A DNA stretch of 64,000 nucleotides from Lentibacillus sp. Marseille-P4043 (GCF_900258515.1 NZ_LT984884.1:2973696-3037695), one strand, 5' to 3'; positions 47,687 through 57,796 are shown, counted from the stretch's first letter. Translations and numbers: made by a program. Notes: generated from the sequence alone by a model not told the origin.

Positions 47687-48562
47687 TTACCTCTCGATCA
47701 TTAATTGTTTTAACTTCTGTACGAAAGAAAATGGTTCCTTTTTCGTTAAGCTGAATGACTTTGCTAGGTAATTAGCCGCAACTTGTTTCACCGCTTTCGA
47801 AATAGCAGCCTTTTCATTTAGTAACACATATGGAATTTGCCTTATTACCGCTGTAGTTACTGTTTTATCATCAGGTAGCACACCCATAAGTGAAACATTA
47901 ACCTGTAAAAATTGTGATACGACACGTTGGAATCGTTCTAGTGCTTTCGTCCCTTGTTTTGTTGACAGTGATCGATTCATTACTACATATATCGGCATAT
48001 TTTGCTTATTGTTTAAAATATGTTTAATCATACCATATGCGTCGGTAATCGATGTCGGCTCTGGTGTTGTGATAACGATACACTCATCTGAAGCCATGAC
48101 AAACTGAAGACTATCATGGGTAGCGCCAGCGCCCATATCGAAAATAATATAATCATACATTTGTACTAGTTCATTGTATTGATCAAGAAAAAAATCTATT
48201 TTGGCTTGATCCATTGTAAAAAAGTCTGACAACCCAGAACCAGCAGCAATATAGTGAAGTTGGTTTGGACCTTCCTCAATAATATCATGAATCGATAATC
48301 GATCGTTAAACATGTCGACTATCGTTCTTTCTGACTGTAGTCCTAATAAAATATCAATATTTCCCATTCCAACATCCAAATCAAATAGGAGAACCGTTTT
48401 TTGATTATTTCGTAACTCCAACGAAAAATTCAACGCAAAATTAGACTTGCCAACGCCACCTTTTCCGCTTACGATGGCAATTGTTTTTGCTTGTTTTGGG
48501 TCTTGGGCAATGGTTAATTTTCGACGTAAACTTGCTGCTTGGTCATGCTTCACCGTTTTCAC
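47687..48562 (-). CDS. flhG: Flagellar number regulator FlhG (YlxH, MinD-like)
   Basis: This ParA/MinD-type ATPase controls the number and placement of flagella with FlhF. It is 291 residues. The deviant Walker A is IVSGKGGVGKSNFALN, switch I/II is in LLFDLDVGMGNIDILLG and YIIFDMGAGA, and a C-terminal amphipathic stretch (KQVAANYLAKSFSL) could bind membrane. The N-terminal DQAASLRRKL resembles the motif that stimulates FlhF GTPase. It overlaps flhF by 20 bases. Confidence 0.95.
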   Translation of the reverse strand: MKTVKHDQAASLRRKLTIAQDPKQAKTIAIVSGKGGVGKSNFALNFSLELRNNQKTVLLFDLDVGMGNIDILLGLQSERTIVDMFNDRLSIHDIIEEGPNQLHYIAAGSGLSDFFTMDQAKIDFFLDQYNELVQMYDYIIFDMGAGATHDSLQFVMASDECIVITTPEPTSITDAYGMIKHILNNKQNMPIYVVMNRSLSTKQGTKALERFQRVVSQFLQVNVSLMGVLPDDKTVTTAVIRQIPYVLLNEKAAISKAVKQVAANYLAKSFSLTKKEPFSFVQKLKQLMIER

Positions 48563-49664
48563 CCACTATGAGCTTACTAACAACGTCAGCAGAAGGTTTT
48601 GTTAAATCATCCGGAACACCTTGACCATTTGTTAGATAGGCAATCCCAATTTGCTTGTTTAACATCACATTCAGCATACTGCCATATTGTCTTGTTTCGT
48701 CTAACTTTGTGAAAATCAGCTCTTTAATCGGTATATGCTGAAACTGCTCATAAATATCAAGAATATCTTTAGGTTTTGCCGTCAGTGACAAGACAAGATA
48801 TGTCTCCACATTTTGGTCAAAATTGATACTCTTTTTTAATTCTTCGACATATTGTTTATCACGGAAATTTCGACCTGCTGTGTCAACAAGAATTAAATCG
48901 TAATCTGAAAACTTGTTGATTGCTGCTTTATAATCATCATTATTATAAGCAACCTCAATTGGTACATCTAAAATTCGGGCATACGTTTTTAGCTGTTCTA
49001 TTGCTGCAATCCGATATGTGTCCGCTGTGATAAAAGCAACTTTTTTGTGATCATTCAACATACACGATGCTGCAACTTTTGCTAGTGTTGTTGTTTTTCC
49101 AACACCAGTAGGACCAACAAAGTGAATAATTTGTTTATCATACGTAACACCAGTAAATGATAAATCATGCAATCTTCTAGTAATTTCCTGCTTTGTATCG
49201 CGGAAAATTTGTTCAATCGCTGGCGTTGCACTATTACCATTATGTTGTTCAATGATTTTGTCTATCAAATCGGTTGCAAGCATTTCTGTGACTTCTTGAT
49301 CAAGCAAATGTTGATAGACTACCTGGTATTCCGGTGAAAAATTTGTTTTTGTTTGCGCTGATTGCAGTTCGATCATTTTTTTTAACTGTTGAATTTCTTG
49401 CAAAACCTCATGATCCGTCTTACCCGATGCTGCTGTAGAGGAAGTTTCTTTAACAACTGGCTTGATCGGCTTTTCTTGCTTTGGTTTTTTTGGCTGTGGA
49501 TCAAGCGCAGCCACCACTTCAATCTTTCGTTTTTTAAGGAGGCCAAAAATCCCACCCTGTTTGATTTCCTTTGAATTAAGGATGACAGCATCAGGACCAA
49601 GCTCTTTACGAATTTGTTGCATTACTTCCGGCATTGTTGGTGCTACATATTTTTTTACCTTCAT
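48543..49664 (-). CDS. flhF: Signal-recognition-type GTPase FlhF
   Basis: This SRP-family GTPase sets the site of flagellar assembly. It is 373 residues. The N-terminal ~110 residues form a basic, variable B domain with a Lys/Pro/Gln stretch (PKKPKQEKPIKP). The N-domain follows, then the G domain with GPTGVGKTTTLAKVAA (G1), DTYRIAAIEQLKTYA (G2), DTAGRNF (G3) and FTKLDETRQYGSMLN (G4). Its ATG overlaps the flhA stop by four bases. Confidence 0.96.
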   Translation of the reverse strand: MKVKKYVAPTMPEVMQQIRKELGPDAVILNSKEIKQGGIFGLLKKRKIEVVAALDPQPKKPKQEKPIKPVVKETSSTAASGKTDHEVLQEIQQLKKMIELQSAQTKTNFSPEYQVVYQHLLDQEVTEMLATDLIDKIIEQHNGNSATPAIEQIFRDTKQEITRRLHDLSFTGVTYDKQIIHFVGPTGVGKTTTLAKVAASCMLNDHKKVAFITADTYRIAAIEQLKTYARILDVPIEVAYNNDDYKAAINKFSDYDLILVDTAGRNFRDKQYVEELKKSINFDQNVETYLVLSLTAKPKDILDIYEQFQHIPIKELIFTKLDETRQYGSMLNVMLNKQIGIAYLTNGQGVPDDLTKPSADVVSKLIVGENGEA

Positions 49665-51694
49665 GCTACATTCACCACCCCAACACTTTGAACCTGTACA
49701 CTTGGTTCTAATTCATTATATGACAAGACAACAACCTGTGGTAAAAAGCGATCAATTAATTGTTTTACGTACATCCGGATTGCTGGTGAGCATAAAACAA
49801 TTGCTGTTTCCTCTTGTAATGCCAGCTTCTCAACTTCCTCATGTATCGTTTTAATAATTGTCTGTTGTGTTTCTGGATCCATGGATAAATAATTTCCATG
49901 CTCTGTTTGTTGGATGCTTTCTGCAATTAATTTCTCGACCTTGCCTGAAACCGTGATTACTTTTACAGATACATCATTATTTATATATTGTTTCGTAATT
50001 TGCGATGATAATGCTTGCCTTACATATTCCCCGAGCAATTCAGTATCATTTGTCAGCTTTGAAAAATCTGCAAGTGTCTCAAAGATTATCGGCAAATTGC
50101 GTATCGATACATTTTCTCGTAATAACTTGGCAAGAACTTTTTGAACTTCACCAATTGCAAGTGGTTCCGGTGTCACTTCTTCAACCAGAATTGGATCATT
50201 TTCCTTCAAGTGATCAATAAGCTGCTTCGTTTCTTGTCGACCAAGTAATAGATGTGCATGTTGTTTGACTACTTCCGTAATGTGGGTAGATACAACAGAT
50301 GGAGGATCTACCACCGTATAGCCAGATAATTCAGCTTCGTCCTTATATTCCTCACTTATCCATTTTGCTGGAAGGCCAAACGCTGGTTCTTTTGTTTCAA
50401 TACCTTCCAATGTGTCCTCATCCATATCTGGTGTCATGGCCAAATAGTGATCCAATAACAATTCCCCTGAGGCGACTTCATTTCCTTTGATTTTTAGACA
50501 GTATTCATTAGGGTCTAACTGGATATTATCACGAATCCGTACAACCGGTATAACCATTCCAAGCTCGATCGCCAGCTGCCTTCGTATCATGATCACCCTA
50601 TCAAGTAAATCACCGCCTTGACTTGTATCTACTAGTGGAATAAGAGAATAACCAAATTCGAATTCGATTGGATCCATGTTTAATAGATTGATAACATTTT
50701 CCGGCGATTTCATTTCTGATGATTCGGTTTCCTCTTCTTCCTCTATATCCGGTATTTCCGGTTCACTCGATTGCTTCTGTAAATAATAACCACTAAGTCC
50801 TAATAATGCAGCGAGTGTAGTCGTAATAAAAAAGTTTATCGGTGTTAATCCAAGCAGAAAAATAGCTCCGGCAGCAATATATAACAATTTCGGATATTGC
50901 AAAAGTTGCCCCGTTACTTCTGTGCCTAAATTTCCTTCACTTGTAGCTCTTGTTACAACAATTCCTGTAGCCGTCGAGATTAGCAATGCTGGAATTTGAC
51001 TAACCAAACCATCGCCAACAGTAAGTCGCATAAAAGTGTTGATTGCTTCTTGGAATGACAAATCCATTTGAACGATCCCAATAATTAGCCCAAAAATGAT
51101 ATTGATTAATACAATGATAATTCCGGCGATAGCGTCCCCTTTAACAAATTTACTGGCACCATCCATGGAACCATGAAAATCTGCTTCAGCTTCTACCTTT
51201 TCACGTCTTTCTTTCGCTTGTTGTTCCGAAATCAATCCAGCATTTAAATCTGCATCAATACTCATTTGTTTTCCTGGCATTGCATCCAATGAAAAACGAG
51301 CAGCTACTTCCGAAACACGTTCCGATCCTTTCGTAATGACCAGGAAGTTAATGATAACCAAAATAACAAATACCACAAATCCAACTAATGGATTACCGCC
51401 AATAACAAATGAACCAAATGTATCAACAACGCCACCAGCTTCCCCTTCTGACAGAATTGACCTTGTTGTGGAAACGTTAAGTCCCAGGCGAAATAAAGTC
51501 AACAGCAAAATTAAAGTTGGAAAAACGGAAAATTGCAATGTATCTTGTGTATTCATAGAAACTAAAATAACAATAAGTGCAAGTGATATGTTACACAAGA
51601 TCAAAATACTTAAGAGCCATCCCGGAAGCGGCACAACTAACATAACAATTATTAAAATTACTCCTAATAGAACAGATAAATCACGTGCCTTCAT
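49661..51694 (-). CDS. flhA: Flagellar type III export protein FlhA
   Basis: This is the large export-gate subunit that takes up cargo and couples export to the proton gradient. It is 677 residues from the ATG after AAGGGTGAC. Eight membrane segments lie in the first ~310 residues, with the conserved cytoplasmic FHIPEP loop region (VAARFSLDAMPGKQMSIDAD). The C-terminal cytosolic domain (~330-677) forms a nonameric ring (WISEEYKDEAELSGYTVVDP; LKENDPILVEEVTPEPL). It overlaps flhF. Confidence 0.97.
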   Translation of the reverse strand: MKARDLSVLLGVILIIVMLVVPLPGWLLSILILCNISLALIVILVSMNTQDTLQFSVFPTLILLLTLFRLGLNVSTTRSILSEGEAGGVVDTFGSFVIGGNPLVGFVVFVILVIINFLVITKGSERVSEVAARFSLDAMPGKQMSIDADLNAGLISEQQAKERREKVEAEADFHGSMDGASKFVKGDAIAGIIIVLINIIFGLIIGIVQMDLSFQEAINTFMRLTVGDGLVSQIPALLISTATGIVVTRATSEGNLGTEVTGQLLQYPKLLYIAAGAIFLLGLTPINFFITTTLAALLGLSGYYLQKQSSEPEIPDIEEEEETESSEMKSPENVINLLNMDPIEFEFGYSLIPLVDTSQGGDLLDRVIMIRRQLAIELGMVIPVVRIRDNIQLDPNEYCLKIKGNEVASGELLLDHYLAMTPDMDEDTLEGIETKEPAFGLPAKWISEEYKDEAELSGYTVVDPPSVVSTHITEVVKQHAHLLLGRQETKQLIDHLKENDPILVEEVTPEPLAIGEVQKVLAKLLRENVSIRNLPIIFETLADFSKLTNDTELLGEYVRQALSSQITKQYINNDVSVKVITVSGKVEKLIAESIQQTEHGNYLSMDPETQQTIIKTIHEEVEKLALQEETAIVLCSPAIRMYVKQLIDRFLPQVVVLSYNELEPSVQVQSVGVVNVA

Positions 51695-51712
51695 CGATGT
51701 CACCCTTTTTGC

Positions 51713-52792
51713 TTAAACTTTGTTCTCCATGCGATAGACATATGCTAAAATTTCTGCTACCGCTTGATAAAATTCTTCTGGAATAACGTCACCTATTTCA
51801 ATAGCGTCATATAACGCTCGTGCTAATGGTCGGTTTTCTACTGTGATTACGTCATTCGCTTTAGCAATTTCCTTGATACGAAATGCCGTGTGGTCGACCC
51901 CTTTTGCAACGACGTACGGCGCACTGGCTGTTTCTTCATCATATTTAATCGCGATGGCGAAATGGGTTGGGTTCGTAATGACTACATCCGCAGTCGGAAC
52001 TTCACTCATCATCCTTCGGGTTGCCATTTGCCGCTGTTTCTCTTTTATTTTTGATTTAATTAAAGGATCGCCTTCCATGTTTTTGTGCTCATCCTTAATA
52101 TCCTGTTTTGACATTTTAATGTTCTTTTCAAAATCATATCGCTGATAGGTATAGTCAAATACGGCTAAGAATAGTAGCGCAATGGCAGCTGCTATTCCCA
52201 TAATAATCGTAACTCTGCCAAAAAAAGCTAATGCACTATCAATGTTTTTAAAGGATAGCATCATCATTTCATCTTTATAAATCCATATAATTGAAAATGT
52301 AATAACTCCAATAAAAGTAATTTTCAATAACGATTTAACAAGTTCTACCAACGCTCTCGCTGAAAAAACTTTTTTTGCACCTTTAATGGGGTCGAGTTTT
52401 TTTAAATCAAACTTTAATGGTTCTGTTGTAAATAAAAAGCCAATTTGCGTAAAATTAGCAGCCAAGCCGGCTATAATAGCAATTAACATAATTGGTGCCA
52501 ACATTTTTGCTACTTCTATTGTAGATTCTGTAAAAACCTGATGAACCGTGCTTTCTGTAACATCCCATTGAATATACTCGGTAAAAGCATGCTGATAAAT
52601 TGAGACCAGGCTATCTTTCATAAAGCTGCCAAAAACAAATAAAATCAAAAAACAGAACAACAATAGAAACGCCGTGTTAATATCCTGACTTTTGGCAACT
52701 TGTCCCTTTTTCCGCGAATCCTCTCGTTTTTTAGGGGTTGCTTTCTCGGTCTTTTCACCTGCAAAGAATTGTAAATCTAATTTTAATTGCAA
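51713..52792 (-). CDS. flhB: Flagellar export switch protein FlhB
   Basis: This export-apparatus protein switches cargo from hook to filament after autocleavage. It is 359 residues. The TTG at 52790-52792 was chosen after GGAGGTG; an upstream GTG lies inside the ribosome binding site. The N-terminus is LKLDLQFFAGEKTEKATPKK, followed by four membrane segments (~38-215). The cleavage motif Asn274-Pro-Thr-His is intact (VVITNPTHFAIAIKYD). It begins one base downstream of the fliR stop. Confidence 0.97.
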   Translation of the reverse strand: MQLKLDLQFFAGEKTEKATPKKREDSRKKGQVAKSQDINTAFLLLFCFLILFVFGSFMKDSLVSIYQHAFTEYIQWDVTESTVHQVFTESTIEVAKMLAPIMLIAIIAGLAANFTQIGFLFTTEPLKFDLKKLDPIKGAKKVFSARALVELVKSLLKITFIGVITFSIIWIYKDEMMMLSFKNIDSALAFFGRVTIIMGIAAAIALLFLAVFDYTYQRYDFEKNIKMSKQDIKDEHKNMEGDPLIKSKIKEKQRQMATRRMMSEVPTADVVITNPTHFAIAIKYDEETASAPYVVAKGVDHTAFRIKEIAKANDVITVENRPLARALYDAIEIGDVIPEEFYQAVAEILAYVYRMENKV

Positions 52793-52793
52793 G

Positions 52794-53573
52794 TTACACA
52801 CCTCCGAATAATTGCATTAAACCCCTCATCGTATCAAACATGGTAGCGAACAAACTTTTCACCAACATGATATATAAACTTAAAAAGAGCAAAATAACGA
52901 CAAAACTGACAACGATTTTCAACGGTAAACCTACAACAAAAACGTTTAGCTGTGGCACTGTTCTAGCGATAATTCCTAAAGCAACATCGACTAAAAACAA
53001 ACAGCCAACGATTGGGATGGACATTTGAAATGCAATCAGAAACATTTGATTAAACGCATCAATTACATAATCAATAATCGATTCATCTTGAAATGGGACG
53101 AATGCATCAATTGGAATTAAATTATAACTATAATAGATTCCGTCTATTAACAAATAGTGTCCATTGACCGATAATAGAAATAGAAGTGCAATTATATAAA
53201 AATATTGACCTGTTAATGGACTTTGTGCACCTGTTTGAGGGTCTATCACATTCGCAATTGCAAATCCCATTTGAAAATCAATAAACCCACCAGCAATTTG
53301 GATTGCAGCGAGAATGATATAAGCGATTAAACCAATCAAAAGGCCAACAATCACTTCTTTAATAAGTAATAAAAAATAAGTTTCGTCAAGCGCCACTCCT
53401 GTTGCATCAACTGTATAAAACATGGTTAAAGCGAGAAAAAAACTAAATCCGATTTTAAACTGCATCGGAATGGTGCGATAGGAAAATAACGGTAATGTTA
53501 CAAAAAAAGCAGCAACACGTACAAATATAAGCAAAAAAACCGGTACACTAGCTAAATTAATGATATCTAACAT
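52794..53573 (-). CDS. fliR: Flagellar export protein FliR
   Basis: This export-gate membrane protein completes the FliP-FliQ-FliR core. It is 259 residues with about six membrane segments (PVFLLIFVRVAAFFVTLPLF at the start). Family stretches are GFIDFQMGFAIANVIDP and DVALGIIARTVPQLNVFVVG. It lies 3 bp after fliQ. Confidence 0.96.
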   Translation of the reverse strand: MLDIINLASVPVFLLIFVRVAAFFVTLPLFSYRTIPMQFKIGFSFFLALTMFYTVDATGVALDETYFLLLIKEVIVGLLIGLIAYIILAAIQIAGGFIDFQMGFAIANVIDPQTGAQSPLTGQYFYIIALLFLLSVNGHYLLIDGIYYSYNLIPIDAFVPFQDESIIDYVIDAFNQMFLIAFQMSIPIVGCLFLVDVALGIIARTVPQLNVFVVGLPLKIVVSFVVILLFLSLYIMLVKSLFATMFDTMRGLMQLFGGV

Positions 53574-53576
53574 GCT

Positions 53577-53846
53577 TTACCCTACAAACTGATTTAAATT
53601 TTGATATAAATCGACAGTGAATTCGATCATTCTTGTTAACATCCATGGGCCGAAAAACACCAATCCAACTAATACCGCGACTATTTTAGGAATAAAGGCA
53701 AGCGTTTGTTCTTGAATTTGTGTTGTCGCCTGAAATATACTAACAAGAAGCCCAACAGCAAGTGCCAAAATAAGCAATGGACCTGTAATTAGTAAAATTG
53801 TATAAATTCCTTTTTCTGCTAGTTCTAAAACAAATTCACTATTCAA
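53577..53846 (-). CDS. fliQ: Flagellar export protein FliQ
   Basis: This is a small two-helix membrane protein of 89 residues, a gate subunit present in four copies in other bacteria. The first helix is ILLITGPLLILALAVGLLVS, the turn is IFQATTQIQEQTLAFIPK, and the second helix is IVAVLVGLVFFGPWML. Gene order fliP-fliQ-fliR-flhB-flhA is standard. Confidence 0.97.
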   Translation of the reverse strand: MNSEFVLELAEKGIYTILLITGPLLILALAVGLLVSIFQATTQIQEQTLAFIPKIVAVLVGLVFFGPWMLTRMIEFTVDLYQNLNQFVG

Positions 53847-53862
53847 ACAAACACACCCCTTT

Positions 53863-54531
53863 CTACTGGAAGCCTTCTAATAAAGAATGGGTGATTAAAT
53901 ACCAGCCATCTACCAAAACGAACAATAAAATTTTAAATGGCAGAGATATCATAACCGGTGGCAACATCATCATCCCCATCGACATCAGAACACTTGCGAC
54001 AGCCATATCAATAATTAGGAACGGTACAAATATCATGAAACCCATTTGGAAAGCAGTTTTTAATTCACTGATTGCAAAAGCGGGCACTAAAGTAGTTATT
54101 GGAATATCTTGTACTGTTTCAGGTTTTTCTATTTCCGCATAGTTCATAAATAATGCCAAATCTTTTTGCCTTGTATGTTTTGCCATAAAATCTTTCATTG
54201 GTTCACTAGCACGATCATATGCCTCATCTAACGTAATCTCTTCATCAAAGAGTGGCTGTAATGCATCATCATAAACCTGGTTAAATGTTGGTGCCATAAT
54301 AAAAAATGTTAAAAACAAGGCGATCCCGATTAAAACCTGGTTAGGTGGCATTTGCTGTGTTGCAAGCGATGTCCTCACAAACGACAGCACGATGATAATC
54401 CTTGTAAAGCTAGTCATTAAAATAAGGATACTCGGAGCCAGTGATAAAACGGTCATTAATAATAAAAGTTTTACAGATGTTGCGACAGATGAAGGATCTG
54501 AACCAGAAAACATATCAACAAATTCATTCAT
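53863..54531 (-). CDS. fliP: Flagellar export protein FliP
   Basis: This is the main ring subunit of the export gate, 222 residues from the ATG after AGAAGGAAG. The membrane core has PSILILMTSFTRIIIVLSFV and GFMIFVPFLIIDMAVASVLM, followed by SMGMMMLPPVMISLPFKILLF (family signature; quoted in part). A long loop at ~95-150 (DEEITLDEAYDRASEPMKDF) is periplasmic-side in other bacteria. The N-terminal part is short for a separate signal peptide. Its start overlaps the fliO stop. Confidence 0.96.
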   Translation of the reverse strand: MNEFVDMFSGSDPSSVATSVKLLLLMTVLSLAPSILILMTSFTRIIIVLSFVRTSLATQQMPPNQVLIGIALFLTFFIMAPTFNQVYDDALQPLFDEEITLDEAYDRASEPMKDFMAKHTRQKDLALFMNYAEIEKPETVQDIPITTLVPAFAISELKTAFQMGFMIFVPFLIIDMAVASVLMSMGMMMLPPVMISLPFKILLFVLVDGWYLITHSLLEGFQ

Positions 54532-55204
54532 GTTTATCTTCCTTCTGTTCATATTGATTGATCATTTTCTTCCTGCCCTGTTTCAATCTATCCAGTTCAG
54601 TAGAAAATAGTTTTTTGAATTCGTTTTTCTTTTGCTTAGCAGAAGTTTGATCTTCATCTGATTTAGCTTGAAAAAGTGATGTTACGAGATTACCTGCTTG
54701 AAAGTCTTTCGTATCATTACTTTTTAATAAATCATTTTTCACTTCTTCGTCTGTTATCTCTTGGAGCATCTCGACATTATCGCCAACACCGATAATATAT
54801 ACTTTTGTCCCAATCCGAACGATTTGAATCGATTTATTTTGACCAACCGAGATACCACCAATATTTTCTAAAGCTTTGACTTGCGAAAAAAGTTTGTTAC
54901 GTTTATTCAAAAACTTTAGTAGTACGTAAATGAGTGCGATAACCAAAAGTAATGCAAACACCATTTTAACTAATTCAAATAGTAACGACCCATTGTCATT
55001 TTTGATGCTAGAAGAGTCAGATGAAGTGTCATCCGAATCCTCTGTTTTCTTAGATGTCGACCCTTCTTCTTTAGAACAGTCTGCCTTATCCTCCATACAG
55101 TCCTTAACATTTGGTGATGCGGCATAGGCATGCTGATAAAATGTTGTAAACATTAATAGAACGAGTCCGATCGTTATCCAAATCTTTTTATTCACCATAC
55201 TCAC
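54524..55204 (-). CDS. fliO: Flagellar biosynthesis protein FliO (FliZ of B. subtilis)
   Basis: This bitopic membrane protein helps assemble the FliP ring. It is 226 residues. A signal peptide (~1-29, ending HAYA) is followed by a short Cys-containing, acidic, Ser-rich extracytoplasmic stretch. A membrane segment at ~72-95 (FALLLVIALIYVLLKFLNKR) is followed by the FliO domain (ENIGGISVGQNKSIQIVRIG). The start is either GTG at 55204 or ATG at 55198; the site upstream is weak for both. Confidence 0.9.
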   Translation of the reverse strand: MSMVNKKIWITIGLVLLMFTTFYQHAYAASPNVKDCMEDKADCSKEEGSTSKKTEDSDDTSSDSSSIKNDNGSLLFELVKMVFALLLVIALIYVLLKFLNKRNKLFSQVKALENIGGISVGQNKSIQIVRIGTKVYIIGVGDNVEMLQEITDEEVKNDLLKSNDTKDFQAGNLVTSLFQAKSDEDQTSAKQKKNEFKKLFSTELDRLKQGRKKMINQYEQKEDKHE

Positions 55205-55211
55205 TCGTTTC

Positions 55212-55574
55212 TTAACTTAGGGCCTTCTGAATAGCTTCAATTACCCTGTCTGCCTGGAATGGTTTCACAATGAAGTCCTTCGCACCGGCTTGAATGGCAT
55301 CAATTACCATTGCCTGTTGTCCCATTGCTGAACACATGATTATTTTTGCACTAGGATTTTCCTTTTGAATTTCCTTTAAGGCTGTAATGCCATCCATTTC
55401 CGGCATTGTAATATCCATTGTCACTAGATCTGGCGTTAATTCCTTATATTTCTCTACTGCTTGTGCTCCGTCTTGTGCTTCACCAACAACATTAAAACCA
55501 TTTTTCGTTAAAATATCTTTTATCATCATTCGCATAAATGCTGCATCATCAACAATTAAAATACTTTGTGCCAT
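55212..55574 (-). CDS. cheY: Chemotaxis response regulator CheY
   Basis: This is a single receiver domain of 120 residues. It is phosphorylated by CheA and binds FliM and FliY to change rotation. Phospho-acceptor Asp54 is in LVTMDITMPEMDG, the acidic pair is Asp9-Asp10 (ILIVDDAAFMRMM), and Lys104 is in FIVKPF. It lies between fliY and fliO as in B. subtilis. Confidence 0.97.
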   Translation of the reverse strand: MAQSILIVDDAAFMRMMIKDILTKNGFNVVGEAQDGAQAVEKYKELTPDLVTMDITMPEMDGITALKEIQKENPSAKIIMCSAMGQQAMVIDAIQAGAKDFIVKPFQADRVIEAIQKALS

Positions 55575-55588
55575 ATCTAATACGCCCC

Positions 55589-56779
55589 CTATTTTAGTTT
55601 CATTAATCTAGCAGATTGACTAATAATATCGGTAACTCTTACGCCAAAGTTTTCATCAATAACAACTACTTCACCTGTAGCAATTAATTTCTCATTGACA
55701 AAAATATCGACTGGTTCACCTGCTAGTTTATCCAGTTCAATGATAGATCCAGATGATAAATCCAGTATGTCTTTAATTGTCCGTTTAGTTCGACCAAGTT
55801 CAACAGTAACCTTTAACGGAATATCTAATAACATATCCAGATTACGTTGTTCATTTTTGTTCAATTCAACGGGCTCAAAGTTAGAAAAATTCGCTTGCTG
55901 AACCGTTGAACTTTTTTGGTCAACACGATCCCCTAAATATTGTGGGGAACCATTTTGAGGCTCACTGGTTTGTATATTTTGTACAGGTGCCTCTTCCTTA
56001 GGCTTGTCCAATTGATCAACAGCAGCAGCAACTTCTTCCTGTGCTTCCTGTGCTTCCTCTTCAGGTCCGTTTAACAATTGATCAACCAGCTGTTTAGCAA
56101 ATGGAACCGGAATTAATTGCATGATGTTCGAATCGATTAAATTCCCTACCTTTAATTGGAAAGAAACTTTTACAAAAACTTCCGTATCCTGTATTGTTTC
56201 GGTATTTTCGTCACTGCCCGAGTCAATCAGTTTAATAGATGGTGGTGATATATCAATTCGCTTGGAAAAAATAGTAGACATACTTGTTGCTGCAGCACCC
56301 ATCATTTGATTCATCACTTCTTGTACTGCACTTAAGTGAATCTCATTTAATTCATCATCCGGAGATTCTCCAGTGCCGCCGAGCATTATATCTGAGATTA
56401 CTGCAGCATCTTCAGATTTAATGACAAAAACATTTTGTCCACTAAAACCTTCCACATAGTTTACTTGGATACTGACATGCTCAAAAGTAAATTCATCCGT
56501 TATATCTGCTTTTTTTATCACGGAAACGGTTGGTGTGGTAATATCCACTTTCTGATTTAATAACGTTGATAATGTTGTAGCAGAACTACCAAACGAAATA
56601 TTACCTATCTCGCCTAACGTATCGATTTCCAGGGAGGATAAATAATCATTTACATCTGTTTGCTCTGTTTGTTCTGTTTGCTCACCTTGTTGACTTTCTT
56701 CCCCTTCGTCTTCGTCTGCACCAACATTTAATAGTGCATCAATTTCTTCTTGAGAAAGCATTCCATCATTCATCGTCAT
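55589..56779 (-). CDS. fliY: Flagellar switch protein and CheY-P phosphatase FliY (FliN-type)
   Basis: This C-ring protein of Gram-positive bacteria combines a CheC-like phosphatase with a FliN domain. It is 396 residues. An N-terminal CheY-binding peptide (LSQEEIDALLN) comes first, then an acidic/Gln linker. The CheC-like middle has two active helices (LGEIGNISFGSSATTLSTLL; AVQEVMNQMMGAAATSMSTI). A disordered stretch follows (~235-300). The C-terminal SpoA/FliN domain is DIPLKVTVELGRTKRTIKDI to the end. It overlaps fliM by 14 bases. The ATG follows AAGGGGGG. Confidence 0.96.
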   Translation of the reverse strand: MTMNDGMLSQEEIDALLNVGADEDEGEESQQGEQTEQTEQTDVNDYLSSLEIDTLGEIGNISFGSSATTLSTLLNQKVDITTPTVSVIKKADITDEFTFEHVSIQVNYVEGFSGQNVFVIKSEDAAVISDIMLGGTGESPDDELNEIHLSAVQEVMNQMMGAAATSMSTIFSKRIDISPPSIKLIDSGSDENTETIQDTEVFVKVSFQLKVGNLIDSNIMQLIPVPFAKQLVDQLLNGPEEEAQEAQEEVAAAVDQLDKPKEEAPVQNIQTSEPQNGSPQYLGDRVDQKSSTVQQANFSNFEPVELNKNEQRNLDMLLDIPLKVTVELGRTKRTIKDILDLSSGSIIELDKLAGEPVDIFVNEKLIATGEVVVIDENFGVRVTDIISQSARLMKLK

Positions 56780-57764
56780 CGTCCCCCCTTATAATTTTCT
56801 CTAATACTTGCACAGACATTCGATTTTTAAATTTACCTGGCTGTACATGGAATTTCGGTTCGTTATTTATTTTCAGCGTCAACGGTTGATCGATTGCTTG
56901 ATCTAGACCAATAACATCACTTTTATTTAGCTGTAGGAATTCTTGAATGGAAATATTAGTTTCTCCTAACAATGTCTTGGCCTCAACTTTAGCTTGCTGA
57001 ATATTCTTAGTTAACTTCTCATATGCCTCAGGATCTCGATTCTTCGTTGTTGTTTGCATCCAATAATGGACGGAAAGATTTGGGATGATCGGTTCTAATA
57101 CAATGTGCGGAATACAAATATTGATCATTCCACTTGCTTCCCCAATTGTCGTATTTAACGAAACAACAATTACAGTCTCGTTCGGTGCGACCATTTGCAA
57201 GAACTGAGGATTCACCTCAAAGTCTTCTAAAACCGGATCAATTTCTACAATAGATGACCAAGCTTCCTGAAGGTTAACAATGGCCTTCTCAAACAGCTGT
57301 GACATCAGCATTGTTTCAATTTCTGTTAAATTATCAACCTTGTTAACGCTAGTCCCCTTACCGCCAAGAACACGGTCAAGCATTCCATATGCAATGTTCG
57401 GGTTAACCTCCATTAAAATTCTACCTTCCAGAGGGGCGACACTATAAATATTTAATACTGTCATTTTCGGAACAGATCGTATGAACTCTTCATAAGGAAT
57501 TTGGTCAACCGACGCAACCGATATATTGACATATGTTCGTAGTTGTGCGGAGAAAAAAGTTGTTAATAATCGTGCGTAATTTTCATGAATTCGAGCTAAA
57601 CTACGAATTTGATCTTTTGAAAATCGGAGCGCACGTTTAAAATCATAGACCCGAACTTTCTTTTCCTTTTCTTCTTTTTTCAATTCATCCGCATTCATCT
57701 CACCTGATGATATAGCAGATAACAGAGCGTCGATCTCATTTTGCGAAAGTACTTCTTCTACCAA
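56766..57764 (-). CDS. fliM: Flagellar motor switch protein FliM
   Basis: This C-ring protein binds CheY-P and sets rotation direction. It is 332 residues. The CheY-binding N-terminus is VLSQNEIDALLSAISSGE. The middle domain is CheC-like (VAPLEGRILMEVNPNIAYGM; DRVLGGKG). The C-terminal SpoA domain includes LGETNISIQEFLQLNKSDVI and PKFHVQPGKFKNRMSVQV. It lies 32 bp after fliL. Confidence 0.97.
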   Translation of the reverse strand: MVEEVLSQNEIDALLSAISSGEMNADELKKEEKEKKVRVYDFKRALRFSKDQIRSLARIHENYARLLTTFFSAQLRTYVNISVASVDQIPYEEFIRSVPKMTVLNIYSVAPLEGRILMEVNPNIAYGMLDRVLGGKGTSVNKVDNLTEIETMLMSQLFEKAIVNLQEAWSSIVEIDPVLEDFEVNPQFLQMVAPNETVIVVSLNTTIGEASGMINICIPHIVLEPIIPNLSVHYWMQTTTKNRDPEAYEKLTKNIQQAKVEAKTLLGETNISIQEFLQLNKSDVIGLDQAIDQPLTLKINNEPKFHVQPGKFKNRMSVQVLEKIIRGDDDDE

Positions 57765-57796
57765 AAATCCTCACCTCCATTGTGGAGTAATTAAAG